Below, piece by piece: positions 6,426-16,057 of a DNA stretch of 64,000 nt. The first letter of the stretch is position 1. Each line of letters starts with the position of its first letter. The notes beneath the pieces are model-generated. The model had not been told where the DNA came from. It did no database searches and saw only the letters and a program-made list of their open reading frames with translations. A program made the translations under genes and the position numbers. This stretch comes from a virus. The DNA is taken from IMG/VR virus record IMGVR_UViG_3300030508_000013, positions 62,001-126,000 of that record. One strand, given 5' to 3'.

Positions 6426-8705
6426 CTAAGTTTGGTATACTCCAAATATATTTAAAAAGTCATTTTGTTGGAATGGCGTAAGCGCTAAGAATGTATCAAT
6501 CCCAGGAACAGAAATAACACCATTAGGCACAGTTGGCAAGTTCAAAACATAAGCCCCGACAGGTGCTGTGTTTAGATATATCTGTTGAACATTATTAATA
6601 ATAGTTTCTATAGCAGGAGCACCTAAATCGTATTGTGTGGTATTAGAAAAACCACTAGTTATTAGATTAGATAAGCTTGCTAAATTAACATCATAACTTA
6701 ATGTTTCAGAAACAGAACATTTTGAACTAATTACACCAGTTACCATATCGGGCAATTGTTGTTCACCAATTACTTCGCCATATCCGTTACCTACACGTAC
6801 AGTCGTCCAGTCAGTTTCCTCAACAGCTGTATTATTGGTCTGAGTGATGAACTGAATACCGTAACTACTAAGTTGCGCTAGCATTGCTACCATCGCTTCT
6901 TGTATCTGTTGTAATGTAGTTGTTGTAATGTTTGCTAAACCTGTGGATTGATTCAACAACGATGTATAAAGCGTGCCTAAATTACTAATACTAAGACCAG
7001 TAATATTAATGTTTTTAGAAGCGAACCACTCAGCGTAAGTTTGCCCATTAGGAACCATTGTACAAACATTATCGCTATAGATACGATTACACAAACCAGC
7101 CACCATTGCGCGGGCATCTTTATGTTCTTGATACGCTGTTAAATTACGTTGCAGCTGAGACGAGTTATAAATCTTTTGACACGTAGAATAGAACGCGCTA
7201 GTTGATATGATCGTGCCAATTGTTGGTTGTAGTGAAACTGCCAATTGAGCAGTAGCTTCAGTTACTAGACTTGGGTCTACCACAGACATTAAATCAGACA
7301 CTGGGTCAACACCAGGATTAAATCTCTGTACTCTATTAGCAAACATTTGCGGGATAGTGGTCAATGGAATACCAATAGAGCCACAGAAACAGTACCATGC
7401 AAATATATAGGCATCTTTTACTGTTAGAGCGTAAGTTTCTCCTGTAACTGGATTGTTTACATTAACAACTGCCACATAGTTACCATTGCAAGCTAGCCAT
7501 AACCAATGGTTTACTAATATACTACTGAGTGTGATTGGCGAACTATTTGTATAGTCAATTACCGTTGACTCCAATACCTTTGTAAGTAAAGTATTGTATT
7601 TTGAATTCTGCATTGCTGCCTGAATGTTAGTTTCTTGCGTAGTTTGATACGTAAGATTACCAGGAGCTAGCGGTTGCTCTAAATTCATAACTTGATCTAA
7701 TGTAAACGATGTTTGATCGTCAGCGCTAACTAGACCGTTTACAGAAGTTTTAATAAATACTAAATCTGGATACAACTGATTTGGTTGATTTATTAAATCA
7801 TGTTTCATTGTAAACTTAGACAAAGGTAAACCACGCTCTGTCATGATATGTTCAACAATCCAATCAAAGGTAGCTTGTTTACCTGAATTGCGTTCTATGT
7901 ATGCGATGTTTCTATAGAAAAATAATGTTTGACTAAGTGTCATTAAATCTATATATTGATCTAAGAACCCATGACTGGCAAGATACATCTTTACATGAAA
8001 GCTATGTGCTTCATTTGTTTTGCAGGCACGTAATCGTGCGTTAATAACTGCTGGAACTAAATTCAAATACATAATTCCAAGAGAAACAGCAGGGTACAAT
8101 GTATCGCTAATTCCGAACTGTGTGTTATACCAACGAGCTTTGTAACCATTAATCCATTTTTGTAATTTTGGTATTAAGGTATACTCATTGTCTTCGACTA
8201 GACTTGGCGGGTATCCTAGTATTGTTCCATCAGCTGCTGTAATTGCTGTGTTAATATCAACAGGATACAATATACCCATAATTAGCAATACTTGATCGGG
8301 ATAGCGAGAAACAAGTTGCTGGTAGTTATATGTACCATATGCATAGCCTGCGGCAGTTGCTGTGTTTACTGCAAGATTAGCTACTGTGAAATTAATGACA
8401 TTCAATGTATCTAGCGACACCACTGTCATCATCGTGTCGACAGGGTGGTACTGACCAGCTAGATTCATGTAATATTTCCACGTAGTGGGGTCAGCTGTGT
8501 TAACTGTTCCGTTTTGTGGTGGATCAGTAACAAATGTATTTAACGACATAGCTGAGTCATTACTTTTAATAATGATCGACGCAGCTAAAGCTGTGACACT
8601 ATTAATATAAACATCATATTCGTTCACAGCAGAAGCCAAACCAGGTAATGCTGATGTGGTAGCATTACTATTTGAACCAGGTGGTACTAAAGATACAATG
8701 CTCAT
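6426..8705 (-). CDS. large virion structural protein
   Basis: 759 residues, starting MSIVSLVPPGSN. Composition is typical of a virion protein: Asn/Thr/Val-rich, many aromatic residues, no signal peptide. Segments such as YPVDINTAITAADGTILGYP and WINGYKARWYNTQFGISD resemble large structural proteins of phiKZ-like jumbo phages, possibly tail or baseplate. It is divergently transcribed from the portal-like gene at 8776 with a 70-base shared promoter region. Confidence 0.6.
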   Translation of the reverse strand: MSIVSLVPPGSNSNATTSALPGLASAVNEYDVYINSVTALAASIIIKSNDSAMSLNTFVTDPPQNGTVNTADPTTWKYYMNLAGQYHPVDTMMTVVSLDTLNVINFTVANLAVNTATAAGYAYGTYNYQQLVSRYPDQVLLIMGILYPVDINTAITAADGTILGYPPSLVEDNEYTLIPKLQKWINGYKARWYNTQFGISDTLYPAVSLGIMYLNLVPAVINARLRACKTNEAHSFHVKMYLASHGFLDQYIDLMTLSQTLFFYRNIAYIERNSGKQATFDWIVEHIMTERGLPLSKFTMKHDLINQPNQLYPDLVFIKTSVNGLVSADDQTSFTLDQVMNLEQPLAPGNLTYQTTQETNIQAAMQNSKYNTLLTKVLESTVIDYTNSSPITLSSILVNHWLWLACNGNYVAVVNVNNPVTGETYALTVKDAYIFAWYCFCGSIGIPLTTIPQMFANRVQRFNPGVDPVSDLMSVVDPSLVTEATAQLAVSLQPTIGTIISTSAFYSTCQKIYNSSQLQRNLTAYQEHKDARAMVAGLCNRIYSDNVCTMVPNGQTYAEWFASKNINITGLSISNLGTLYTSLLNQSTGLANITTTTLQQIQEAMVAMLAQLSSYGIQFITQTNNTAVEETDWTTVRVGNGYGEVIGEQQLPDMVTGVISSKCSVSETLSYDVNLASLSNLITSGFSNTTQYDLGAPAIETIINNVQQIYLNTAPVGAYVLNLPTVPNGVISVPGIDTFLALTPFQQNDFLNIFGVYQT

Positions 8706-8775
8706 TTGGTTACCTATTAAGACATTTTTTACGACATCGTAACATCGTATAGTTTAAAACTACAAAGGCAGTGAC

Positions 8776-11772
8776 ATGGCAAAAGATAATGATTCTTTCA
8801 TGAAGATGGTGCGGGCTGCTGGTTCCGGCAAAAGAGTTCCTGTAATATCACTAGTACGTCAGGACCCAAATTTGGCCGCAGTAATTTCCAAGCTCGTTTC
8901 CGGTGTTCAAAAACCTATTTACGATAACTATGGCAATCGTGAACCTATGTCACCGAATGTTGGTGCGTTAAAGAACATCGCGCAACATACAGCACAAAGT
9001 ATAACCGACTCTAAAACAACAATGCAGATATTCCCAGATATGGAATTATCTGCACAGATTTTAATCAGTTCTATTTTATCGCCAAAAGACATGATGGCAA
9101 CAGATTTGTCTTTCTGGGTAACAGAAGGTCTTATTTCGCCAGATGTTACCGCATCGATGGTTACACGTACTACTTCATATTTTGAACAAGACTATAAAAT
9201 AAAGCCGCTATTGCAGAAAATGCTTAGGGCAATGCTGTTTGAAGAAGGGTCTTACCCTGTTGCTGTCATACCAGAAAATACTCTCGACCACATCATTAAC
9301 GGTCAGAATAATATCACTTTGGAAAGTCTTAGTGAGACTATTACAAGAGATGGTTCTATCGTCCCAATTGGTCTATTAGGCCCGTCAATTAAGACCGCGC
9401 CAACACCAGTGCGTAATGGTACAGTGATGTCGTTAGAATCATTTAACGATTATCAACCAGATCGTAATGTAGACGGACGTATTACGTTTGAAGGTATTTT
9501 AAGTAAATCCGTATCCGATCATTTTGTTTCTGTTACTGATAATTATAATTTGTTGAAGATACCACAAATTAATCAGAAGATTCGAGAACAACGTATTGTT
9601 AACGCCATTGGCAGTAAAGCAATGGAATCAATAGGCGGAAGAAATCAGTTTGGGCAAAACTTTAATCCGCCTAAAGTAAAGAAATTAAATGATCGTGATG
9701 TAACTGGTTTAGTTTATAAAGAACGTAATTTTCAATACAAACCAATTTCAGCATTAAAAACTCAAGAGCAACTGAATCGACGTACTGTTGGCAATCCATT
9801 GATTTTGCATTTACCTGCTGAGTCAATTATTCCAGTATATGTTCCTGGTTGCGTTGAGCAACAAGTTGGTTTCTTTGTGTTAATTGATGGCGATGGTAAT
9901 CCATTATCTACTGTTGACAATGCTGACTACTATCAACAGTTATCTGCGCAATTAAATTCGAATGGTAGTTTTACATCGGCTATGTTGACACGTGTGAAAA
10001 GCATGATGTCTGGTTTTGATGTTACGAATCGCGAGCATCTTGATTATAGTGCGCGTGCTTATGGTGAATTGGTCGAGCAAGACTTGCTGGCACGACTGCG
10101 TAATGGTGTATATGGTAACGGCGTAGCATTGGCGAAGAAAGAAGAAATCTATCGCATTATGCTAGCACGTACGTTGCAGAAACAACACACTCAATTATTG
10201 TTTATTCCAATTGAGTTAATGACTTATTTTGCGTTTAGATATAACTCAGCAGGTATTGGTGTCTCGCTGTTAGAGGGTATGAAGGTACTGAACAGTCTTC
10301 GCGCTATGTTGTTGTTTGCAAACGTAATGGCTTCATTAAAGAATTCCATTGGCCGGACAGAAGTGAAATTAAAACTGGATGAATCTGATCCATCACCTCA
10401 GAAGACAATTGAAATTGCGATGCATGAAATTATTCGCTCACGTCAACATTTCTTTCCACTAGGGATTAATAGCCCAACTGATTTAGTCGATTGGTTGCAG
10501 AAATCCGGTTTTGAATTCACTTTCGAAGGTCATCCTGGTATACCAGATGTGAGTATTGATTTTGGTGAAAAGAGTACTAACTTTGTTAAACCAGATACAG
10601 AGTTGGAAGAGAACTTACGAAAACGCTCTATTATGTCAGTTGGCCTTAGTCCAGCTACTGTAGATGCTACGTTCGAAGCAGAGTTCGCCAGTAGTGTTGT
10701 TACAAATAACATTTTGTTAGCGAAACGTGTATTACAAATTCAAGAAGAGTTTACACCACAACTGAGTGCTCATATGCGTAAATGCATGCTGAATTCAGAA
10801 GAACTCATTAATGATTTACGTGATATATTAATGGCTAACTATAAAAAGTTAAATGTAGAAGTATTAGATAACATGGAGCATCACCATCATTCTTTTAATG
10901 CTAAGAAAGCGAATGACGATGACGTAAGTGACGAGACAAAGCAGTATGTTGTTAATAAGTTTTTACATGAATACATCATGAATTTTAATGTGAGTTTGCC
11001 AAAACCAAACTCAGTCACATTAGAGAACCAATTAACAGCACTCGAAACTTACACTAAGGTTCTTGATATTACACTTGAGGCATGGATAAGTGAGAAGTTC
11101 TTTACTGCGGACGTAGGCGGTGAAGTAGCTAATCAAGTAATCACTGTTAAGGAAATATTAAAAGCTTATTTCATTCGCCAGTGGATGAATGAAAATGGTG
11201 TGATGCCTGAACTGAGTAAGTTAACTAATACAGGGGATGATAGTAAACCTGAATTGGATGTATTCAAAATTCAAGCAGCACATATGGAAGGGTTAACGAA
11301 ATCATTAACTAAACTAATGGTGCAAGTTGAAACAAGTAAAGCTGCTAGTAACGCAATCATGGATAAGTTAACTGTTAGCGGTAGTAGTAGTAACGCTGCT
11401 GGTGGTGGCGGGTCATCCGATGATTTTGGTGGTGGTAGTAGCGATTTAGGAAGTGGTGATTTATCTAGTGGCAATATAGATCAGATGGGCAGCGAGCCAC
11501 CTGATCTAGGCGGAATGCCTGAAGGCGAAGAAACAGGTGATGAAACTGGCGCAGGTGGTGAATCAGAAACTGAAACTCCTACTGAAATGCCAAATGAGCC
11601 TAGCCCAGAAACTGGTAATGAAACTAAAGAACCAGAGCAACAAGAAAGTCAAGAAGAAGAAACACCTGAAGATAAGAAGCAACGCGAAGAGGAAGAGGCA
11701 TTAGCTAAAAAGAAAGCTGATGAAGAAACGCAAGCTAAGAAAGAAACTGAAAACAAACCTCCTAGTGTTTAA
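8776..11772 (+). CDS. portal-like virion protein
   Basis: 998 residues. The first ~850 residues look like a large myovirus/jumbo-phage portal: an N-terminal region with NIAQHTAQSITDSKTTMQIFP and MELSAQILISSILSPKD, central strands (PLILHLPAESIIPVYVPG, QVGFFVLIDGDG) and a helical region (LLFIPIELMTYFAFRYN, GVSLLEGMKVLNSLRAMLLF) followed by RQHFFPLG. The last ~150 residues are Ser/Gly then Glu/Lys low-complexity, unusual for a portal and possibly a scaffold-interacting or packaged tail. It includes an HHHHS run near residue 698. A strong hairpin terminator follows. Confidence 0.65.
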   Translation: MAKDNDSFMKMVRAAGSGKRVPVISLVRQDPNLAAVISKLVSGVQKPIYDNYGNREPMSPNVGALKNIAQHTAQSITDSKTTMQIFPDMELSAQILISSILSPKDMMATDLSFWVTEGLISPDVTASMVTRTTSYFEQDYKIKPLLQKMLRAMLFEEGSYPVAVIPENTLDHIINGQNNITLESLSETITRDGSIVPIGLLGPSIKTAPTPVRNGTVMSLESFNDYQPDRNVDGRITFEGILSKSVSDHFVSVTDNYNLLKIPQINQKIREQRIVNAIGSKAMESIGGRNQFGQNFNPPKVKKLNDRDVTGLVYKERNFQYKPISALKTQEQLNRRTVGNPLILHLPAESIIPVYVPGCVEQQVGFFVLIDGDGNPLSTVDNADYYQQLSAQLNSNGSFTSAMLTRVKSMMSGFDVTNREHLDYSARAYGELVEQDLLARLRNGVYGNGVALAKKEEIYRIMLARTLQKQHTQLLFIPIELMTYFAFRYNSAGIGVSLLEGMKVLNSLRAMLLFANVMASLKNSIGRTEVKLKLDESDPSPQKTIEIAMHEIIRSRQHFFPLGINSPTDLVDWLQKSGFEFTFEGHPGIPDVSIDFGEKSTNFVKPDTELEENLRKRSIMSVGLSPATVDATFEAEFASSVVTNNILLAKRVLQIQEEFTPQLSAHMRKCMLNSEELINDLRDILMANYKKLNVEVLDNMEHHHHSFNAKKANDDDVSDETKQYVVNKFLHEYIMNFNVSLPKPNSVTLENQLTALETYTKVLDITLEAWISEKFFTADVGGEVANQVITVKEILKAYFIRQWMNENGVMPELSKLTNTGDDSKPELDVFKIQAAHMEGLTKSLTKLMVQVETSKAASNAIMDKLTVSGSSSNAAGGGGSSDDFGGGSSDLGSGDLSSGNIDQMGSEPPDLGGMPEGEETGDETGAGGESETETPTEMPNEPSPETGNETKEPEQQESQEEETPEDKKQREEEEALAKKKADEETQAKKETENKPPSV

Positions 11773-11795
11773 TGTTTTAAACAAAAAAAATAGTA

Positions 11796-11839
11796 GGCAT
11801 ACGGCCAGATAGGTTTTTATCCTATCTGGCCGTATGCCG
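11796..11839 (+). terminator. strong hairpin terminator after the portal gene, with TATGCCG
   Basis: 18-bp perfect stem (GGCATACGGCCAGATAGG and its complement) with a T-rich seven-base loop, preceded by an A8 run. It could end transcripts from both sides. The descending arm ends in TATGCCG, as at six other terminators here. Confidence 0.8.
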
Positions 11840-11849
11840 TATAACTTAC

Positions 11850-12017
11850 TTAATGTGGCTTTGTAGTTCCTAGTTTCTCTACTACAACACCGCCAACTCG
11901 CATAGTGTTACTTTCTTGCTTTACTTCTGTACCTGTTTCAACGGGAGCGTTGGTTTGGGTATTTGTGTTTTGTTGAGTATTCATTTTAGTATCAGTTTTT
12001 ACGTGCTTGTTCGTCAA
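11850..12017 (-). CDS. small hypothetical protein
   Basis: 55 residues if begun at a TTG (12017) placed five bases after a perfect AGGAGG; an in-frame ATG at 11984 has no good ribosome site. The sequence is Thr/Gln/Asn-rich and ends MRVGGVVVEKLGTTKPH. No family recognised. Confidence 0.5.
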   Translation of the reverse strand: MTNKHVKTDTKMNTQQNTNTQTNAPVETGTEVKQESNTMRVGGVVVEKLGTTKPH

Positions 12018-12043
12018 AATTTCCTCCTACGTCTACTGTGTTT

Positions 12044-12847
12044 TTAGCACACAGGTTTATTTAATACAAGATCTTTAACATCAATAAAAATACTGCCAAC
12101 GAGGTCGTCACGCCCGATGATAATACGTTGTGTTTTAGGATCACACACAACACCAAAAGCAACACCACTAAAAACAATGTTAACACCTTGCATTATTCTA
12201 GTGTTGACACCTTTATCTACTTCTTTGTTACTGCTCGGCTTCGTAATAATATCTTTTACTTCAATATTAGAAACAATATCGTAAAAGAAATAGTTGTTAA
12301 CCACTTTCTTTTGAAGTCTATTATCTGCTACTAAAGATTCTAAAATTTCTTTTACATCAGCAATGGAAATACCAGGAATAAAATTTTTCACTATTGGAAC
12401 TTCCACCACACCTTTATATATATCCTCAAATGTAATACTGGTTATTGTGTCAGAATAAAGAGTAAATATAGCGGTTATTATTATTGCAGCTGTAATTTCG
12501 GGTGACATTGTCAGTTTACCTTCTGTTTTTGTTTTAGATACACCGCGAACAGAATTTGTTTTTTTCTCTTTTGGTTCAGACAGGATGTAACAAAGAAGAT
12601 CGTCTATAGTAAGTTTATCTACTTGTTCTTTAATAACAGCTTCGTTTAACACATACCGAAAACTGTTAATAGGAAGGGCTTTGTCCATATCGTCGGATTT
12701 CTTAACTTGTTTATTGTTAAGAATGATCTGTATAGCTTGATCTCGGATAACAGATACAGGCAAAGGTGTTCTTGTATTTCCTCTCAATACGCGGCCTACG
12801 GCATCGCGAATAATTGTTGTAATTGTTTCTTTAGGCATAATGTCCAT
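12044..12847 (-). CDS. hypothetical protein
   Basis: 267 residues, soluble. Two helical segments (EAVIKEQVDKLTIDDLLCYIL; SIADVKEILESLVADNRLQKK) resemble winged-helix pieces, and the C-terminus is strand-rich (FGVVCDPKTQRIIIGRDDLVGSIFIDVKDLVL). Not recognised. It lies between the portal and the P-loop gene; either Met1 or Met4 could start. Confidence 0.65.
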   Translation of the reverse strand: MDIMPKETITTIIRDAVGRVLRGNTRTPLPVSVIRDQAIQIILNNKQVKKSDDMDKALPINSFRYVLNEAVIKEQVDKLTIDDLLCYILSEPKEKKTNSVRGVSKTKTEGKLTMSPEITAAIIITAIFTLYSDTITSITFEDIYKGVVEVPIVKNFIPGISIADVKEILESLVADNRLQKKVVNNYFFYDIVSNIEVKDIITKPSSNKEVDKGVNTRIMQGVNIVFSGVAFGVVCDPKTQRIIIGRDDLVGSIFIDVKDLVLNKPVC

Positions 12848-12874
12848 TGTTTAATTAGTAATGTTTCGTTATAT

Positions 12875-12909
12875 CGGCATAAATGAGTGGGTTTTTATAC
12901 CCACTCATT
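12875..12909 (-). terminator. hairpin terminator with TATGCCG
   Basis: 11-bp stem AATGAGTGGGT / ACCCACTCATT with a TTTTAT loop (12882-12909), directly after the gene ending at 12917. In transcript direction it is followed by TTATGCCG. Confidence 0.7.
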
Positions 12910-12916
12910 ATTTACG

Positions 12917-13333
12917 TTAAATTTTATCTATTTGCGCAGCAGGACCAAAATGTTCTTTAGCTATTTGATAGATATCGTCTAAGGTTATTCTTACACCTCG
13001 TTTATCCCAGCCTATAGCAAGTGCTCCCCCGCTGACATATCTGAGTTTCTCATGTCCGATTTCAAACAGTATTGCTACTTGTCCTGTTTCCAATAAGTCA
13101 GGTATTTCAGCAACCCAATCACGGTTTTTATTATCTTCAGTTTCGTCCTCTGGTTCTACAATGAAGTTTGGGAGACCTCCAGTGTCTGTCCCATTGACAA
13201 TAAAACCAAACATACCGCGTTCTTTATATTCAGAAAGATCTAGCCCAGGCACGCTGTTGACCCATGCCTTAAATGCTTCTGGATCTTTTACCTTAAAGTA
13301 ATTACTACACGCATATGCTTCCCAGTTCGCCAT
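12917..13333 (-). CDS. hypothetical protein
   Basis: 138 residues, starting MANWEAYACSNYF after GGAGGATTAGT. Conserved-looking features are YFKVKDPEAFKAWV, a central acidic loop, and GHEKLRYVSGGALAIG. It may be a small regulatory domain, but no family is assigned. The start lies only one base beyond the stop of the P-loop gene, so the two are co-translated. Confidence 0.65.
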   Translation of the reverse strand: MANWEAYACSNYFKVKDPEAFKAWVNSVPGLDLSEYKERGMFGFIVNGTDTGGLPNFIVEPEDETEDNKNRDWVAEIPDLLETGQVAILFEIGHEKLRYVSGGALAIGWDKRGVRITLDDIYQIAKEHFGPAAQIDKI

Positions 13334-13334
13334 A

Positions 13335-13709
13335 CTAATCCTCCATTGTTTCCATTGCATCAATCTGATTCAAAGTTTCAGCAAGTGAAATAGGATCAGA
13401 TATACCAAGGTTGTTTTCTTCTTCATCGTCTTCTAGGTTGTCACCAATAGAGTCAATATCTGGAGATGTTTCCACTTCATTAATTGTGATAGGTTGTTCG
13501 AATAAATCCGGGCGATTAATACGGACCATGTCAATGATAGTTTTTGGCTCACACGGGGCTATTGGCTCACCATGTGAACCTACGATAACAACATTGACAA
13601 AGCCTGACTTTACCAAAGATCTATTGATGATGTTACTAACCAAAGTTTTACCAGTGTTAGCTTCACCAGCCACGGTGATCTGAATTCCAGGCATAGATTC
13701 ATCAGTCAT
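13335..13709 (-). CDS. P-loop protein, short form
   Basis: 124 residues from MTDESMPG at 13709 (TTTAAAAGGAAAACA upstream). It has a Walker A motif, VAGEANTGKT, then a helix and VNVVIVGSHGEPI. The same opening block (strand, G.ANTGKT, helix ending GF, DP-E-P) begins the 299-residue protein at 59313-60212, so this is a paralogue lacking the C-terminal domain. The tail is very acidic. The Gly-Lys-Thr suggests nucleotide binding; substrate unknown. Confidence 0.6.
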   Translation of the reverse strand: MTDESMPGIQITVAGEANTGKTLVSNIINRSLVKSGFVNVVIVGSHGEPIAPCEPKTIIDMVRINRPDLFEQPITINEVETSPDIDSIGDNLEDDEEENNLGISDPISLAETLNQIDAMETMED

Positions 13710-13859
13710 TTGTTTTCCTTTTAAAATTAATTTTTTGTTATCCGGAGTTTCAACGCGAGATATTGTTCTTCTACCCATCTCCAATATCCTTAATCAGTAC
13801 TACACGTTAGAAATTCTTCTATCCAAACTTCTTTCAAGTGTATCGGGTGTTCAGCCTTA

Positions 13860-13997
13860 TCATGTTTTTGCATATTTTGTTTGCAATTCATGTGCTGATA
13901 ATTTATCATCACCAAAATCTTCCTGTATTTCGATAATGACATCACCTTGAGCAATATAACCTGGCGGTGTGTTTTTATTGCATAAGTTAATAACCAT
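13860..13997 (-). CDS. small hypothetical protein
   Basis: 45 residues: MVINLCNKNTPPGYIAQGDV, then VIIEIQEDFGDDKLS. It has its own weak ribosome site (GAAAGGTAGAT). It lies between the 625-residue protein gene and the P-loop gene on the same strand. Not recognised. Confidence 0.45.
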   Translation of the reverse strand: MVINLCNKNTPPGYIAQGDVIIEIQEDFGDDKLSAHELQTKYAKT

Positions 13998-14014
13998 ATC
14001 TACCTTTCGGGAAT

Positions 14015-14043
14015 ATTAGCTGCTAGATAATCTAGCAGCTAAT
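14015..14043 (-). terminator. hairpin terminator
   Basis: 13-bp stem ATTAGCTGCTAGA / TCTAGCAGCTAAT with a three-base loop, immediately after the stop of the gene ending at 14048. Confidence 0.65.
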
Positions 14044-14047
14044 ATAT

Positions 14048-15925
14048 TTACATGATCAACTTCAACATATAAGCATCGTCTCCAATACTACCTTTCGTTG
14101 CTTCCAGAATGCGACCGTCTTTTGTTTTTAACAAGTGGCGACGATACGCAACACCATCTTTCGTTGTTTGTGCTTCTGTATCAGCAAACATACTTACCAG
14201 CAAGCTATGCAGAATAGGATTTCCATCTGGCCCTTCTTTCTTTACAAGACTAGCAATGTCGTCTTGAAGTTTTATTTCTAACTCGTCATACAAACATTGA
14301 ACAAAAGTCAAACTATATTTACCGCCAATATAAACAACATCAGCAACACACCGACCTTCTTTGGTTTCGCCATCCATATGACTTAGCGTAACAGTGTAAG
14401 CTTCATCAAGATCTAACATTTTTAAAGTAGACGTTATTTGAGACTGTTGATCTTTCAGGAAAGCTTCTGCAATCCTATCGCCAAATTTAGTCTTAATAAT
14501 AACAATAACGCCTTCTATATCTTCGATGAAATCGTCTATCGTCAATCTAGGAATGCAGACTTTCTGTTTCAATAAACGATTGATAAGTTCCGTTATCTCT
14601 CGCTTACACAAGTTAAGTAGTTCAGGATGAACCTCATCTTTGAAAGCAATGATCTTATCCCGCACGCTGATAAATGTTTTTGAATTACTAATATTGCGGA
14701 TAAATTCTCGATCACTTTGTGAGCAAATAACAGGTTTATAGATAAACGCATAACAACGATAAATCGCCGGAATAACTATCTTGTCGCCAAACAAAGATGC
14801 ATCGTATCGGCACAGACCAGCAGTTAACCATGCTGCTTCTTCTGAAATTTCAAGAAGTATCTTTTGATTAATTTTAGTTGTTACTACAGGCATTTCTTTT
14901 TCTTCTTCAGCAATTGCAATTACTTCATTATTTACTTCTTGGACACCGACATGAATACGTTGCATTGCGCTTGCAGCAGCACTTATTCCTAAACCAGTTG
15001 GTACTATTCCAGAACTGTTATCAGTGGAATGACTTGCGTAATCCATGTTGACATCCTTTTTATTATTAATGAAAGGTGTAATAACACCATTGACATTGGC
15101 GATTTGCAGTTCGTATAAATTTGGGTTATACGCTGGGAGATACCAATGTTGCTTATTAGGAACCCACAGAACTTTCGAAGCAGTCTTACTTTGTTCTTGT
15201 GTTGCTACTGTGTTATTAATAGGTTCGTATACTCTAGCGATGTCGGTATTTTCAGCTGTTCTTGCCCCACCATAAACACGATTTTCAGTTGAGCCAAAAA
15301 TCTGTGCCATCTGTATAGGAGGTCGCTGATTGCCACCGCCACCATTTACAGACACATGACCTCCTTGTCGATTTGAACTGGGAAATACCGGCGCGCCATT
15401 GCCATAGTTATTAACTTGTTGGTTATTGTAACCGCCAATATTGAAACCAGGCTTTGGTCGTATTTCTGCTAGCAATGCGTCAAGGTTATTAATAACGCGT
15501 TGTATAGCTTCGGCACTATTTGGGTTAACCATACCTTGCAACGGTTGGAATGTACGAATATTGTCCGCGCAGGCCATCTCGACCATCTTTGGAATAATAT
15601 CAGCAATAGCTTGCTCCAAACTGGGATATCCGTTATTTCGCATATGGAAGTCGATCACTTCCATTGTGAGTAAAACAAGTGTTTCATAATCTTTATTATA
15701 GAAACCATTCTGAGCATACTGATTAAACATGAACATTCGAAGCTTGTTCATACCAGCTGCGTTCTGAATTTCTATCGCAATAGCTGATGCAACCAATGGC
15801 AACATTTGCATTAGTTCTTGAGGATATTGTGGGCACTGTGGTACATAAGGTGGGTTACCAAAAACCAATGGCATAGGCTGCACTGTCATTTGATCTGGAT
15901 TAAAAGGCAACGGCGTGTTGTACAT
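14048..15925 (-). CDS. large hypothetical protein of the structural block
   Basis: 625 residues. N-terminal third is Pro/Gln/Asn-rich (FGNPPYVPQCPQYPQELM; YNNQQVNNYGNGAPVF; GGGGNQRPP); the C-terminal half is an ordinary alpha/beta protein (EISEEAAWLTAGLCRYDASLFG; DFIEDIEGVIVIIKTKFGDRIAEAFL). Its position between the portal and capsid genes suggests a virion or head-assembly role, but no motif proves it. Confidence 0.65.
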   Translation of the reverse strand: MYNTPLPFNPDQMTVQPMPLVFGNPPYVPQCPQYPQELMQMLPLVASAIAIEIQNAAGMNKLRMFMFNQYAQNGFYNKDYETLVLLTMEVIDFHMRNNGYPSLEQAIADIIPKMVEMACADNIRTFQPLQGMVNPNSAEAIQRVINNLDALLAEIRPKPGFNIGGYNNQQVNNYGNGAPVFPSSNRQGGHVSVNGGGGNQRPPIQMAQIFGSTENRVYGGARTAENTDIARVYEPINNTVATQEQSKTASKVLWVPNKQHWYLPAYNPNLYELQIANVNGVITPFINNKKDVNMDYASHSTDNSSGIVPTGLGISAAASAMQRIHVGVQEVNNEVIAIAEEEKEMPVVTTKINQKILLEISEEAAWLTAGLCRYDASLFGDKIVIPAIYRCYAFIYKPVICSQSDREFIRNISNSKTFISVRDKIIAFKDEVHPELLNLCKREITELINRLLKQKVCIPRLTIDDFIEDIEGVIVIIKTKFGDRIAEAFLKDQQSQITSTLKMLDLDEAYTVTLSHMDGETKEGRCVADVVYIGGKYSLTFVQCLYDELEIKLQDDIASLVKKEGPDGNPILHSLLVSMFADTEAQTTKDGVAYRRHLLKTKDGRILEATKGSIGDDAYMLKLIM

Positions 15926-16057
15926 GAAGATCTTCCTTTGTAATTGATAGACTAGGCGTCCCTAGTTTATTTTTATTTTTCACACCCTTAACTACTTACC
16001 AGGGTAGTGATATATATTTATATTACTTTTGACTCTTATGTTAATCAAGAGTTATTT
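15926..16057. other. intergenic stretch with small hairpin
   Basis: Contains ACTAGG CGTC CCTAGT followed on the plus strand by a T-rich run. No gene seen. Confidence 0.4.

Noticed and set aside
10879-10890. HHHH stretch in the portal-like protein as an engineered tag
   Set aside because: Only four His within natural sequence; no linker or cloning scar.
11376-11770. Portal C-terminal low-complexity tail as a separate gene or frameshift artefact
   Set aside because: The frame is continuous and ends at a strong terminator; the tail is probably part of the protein.
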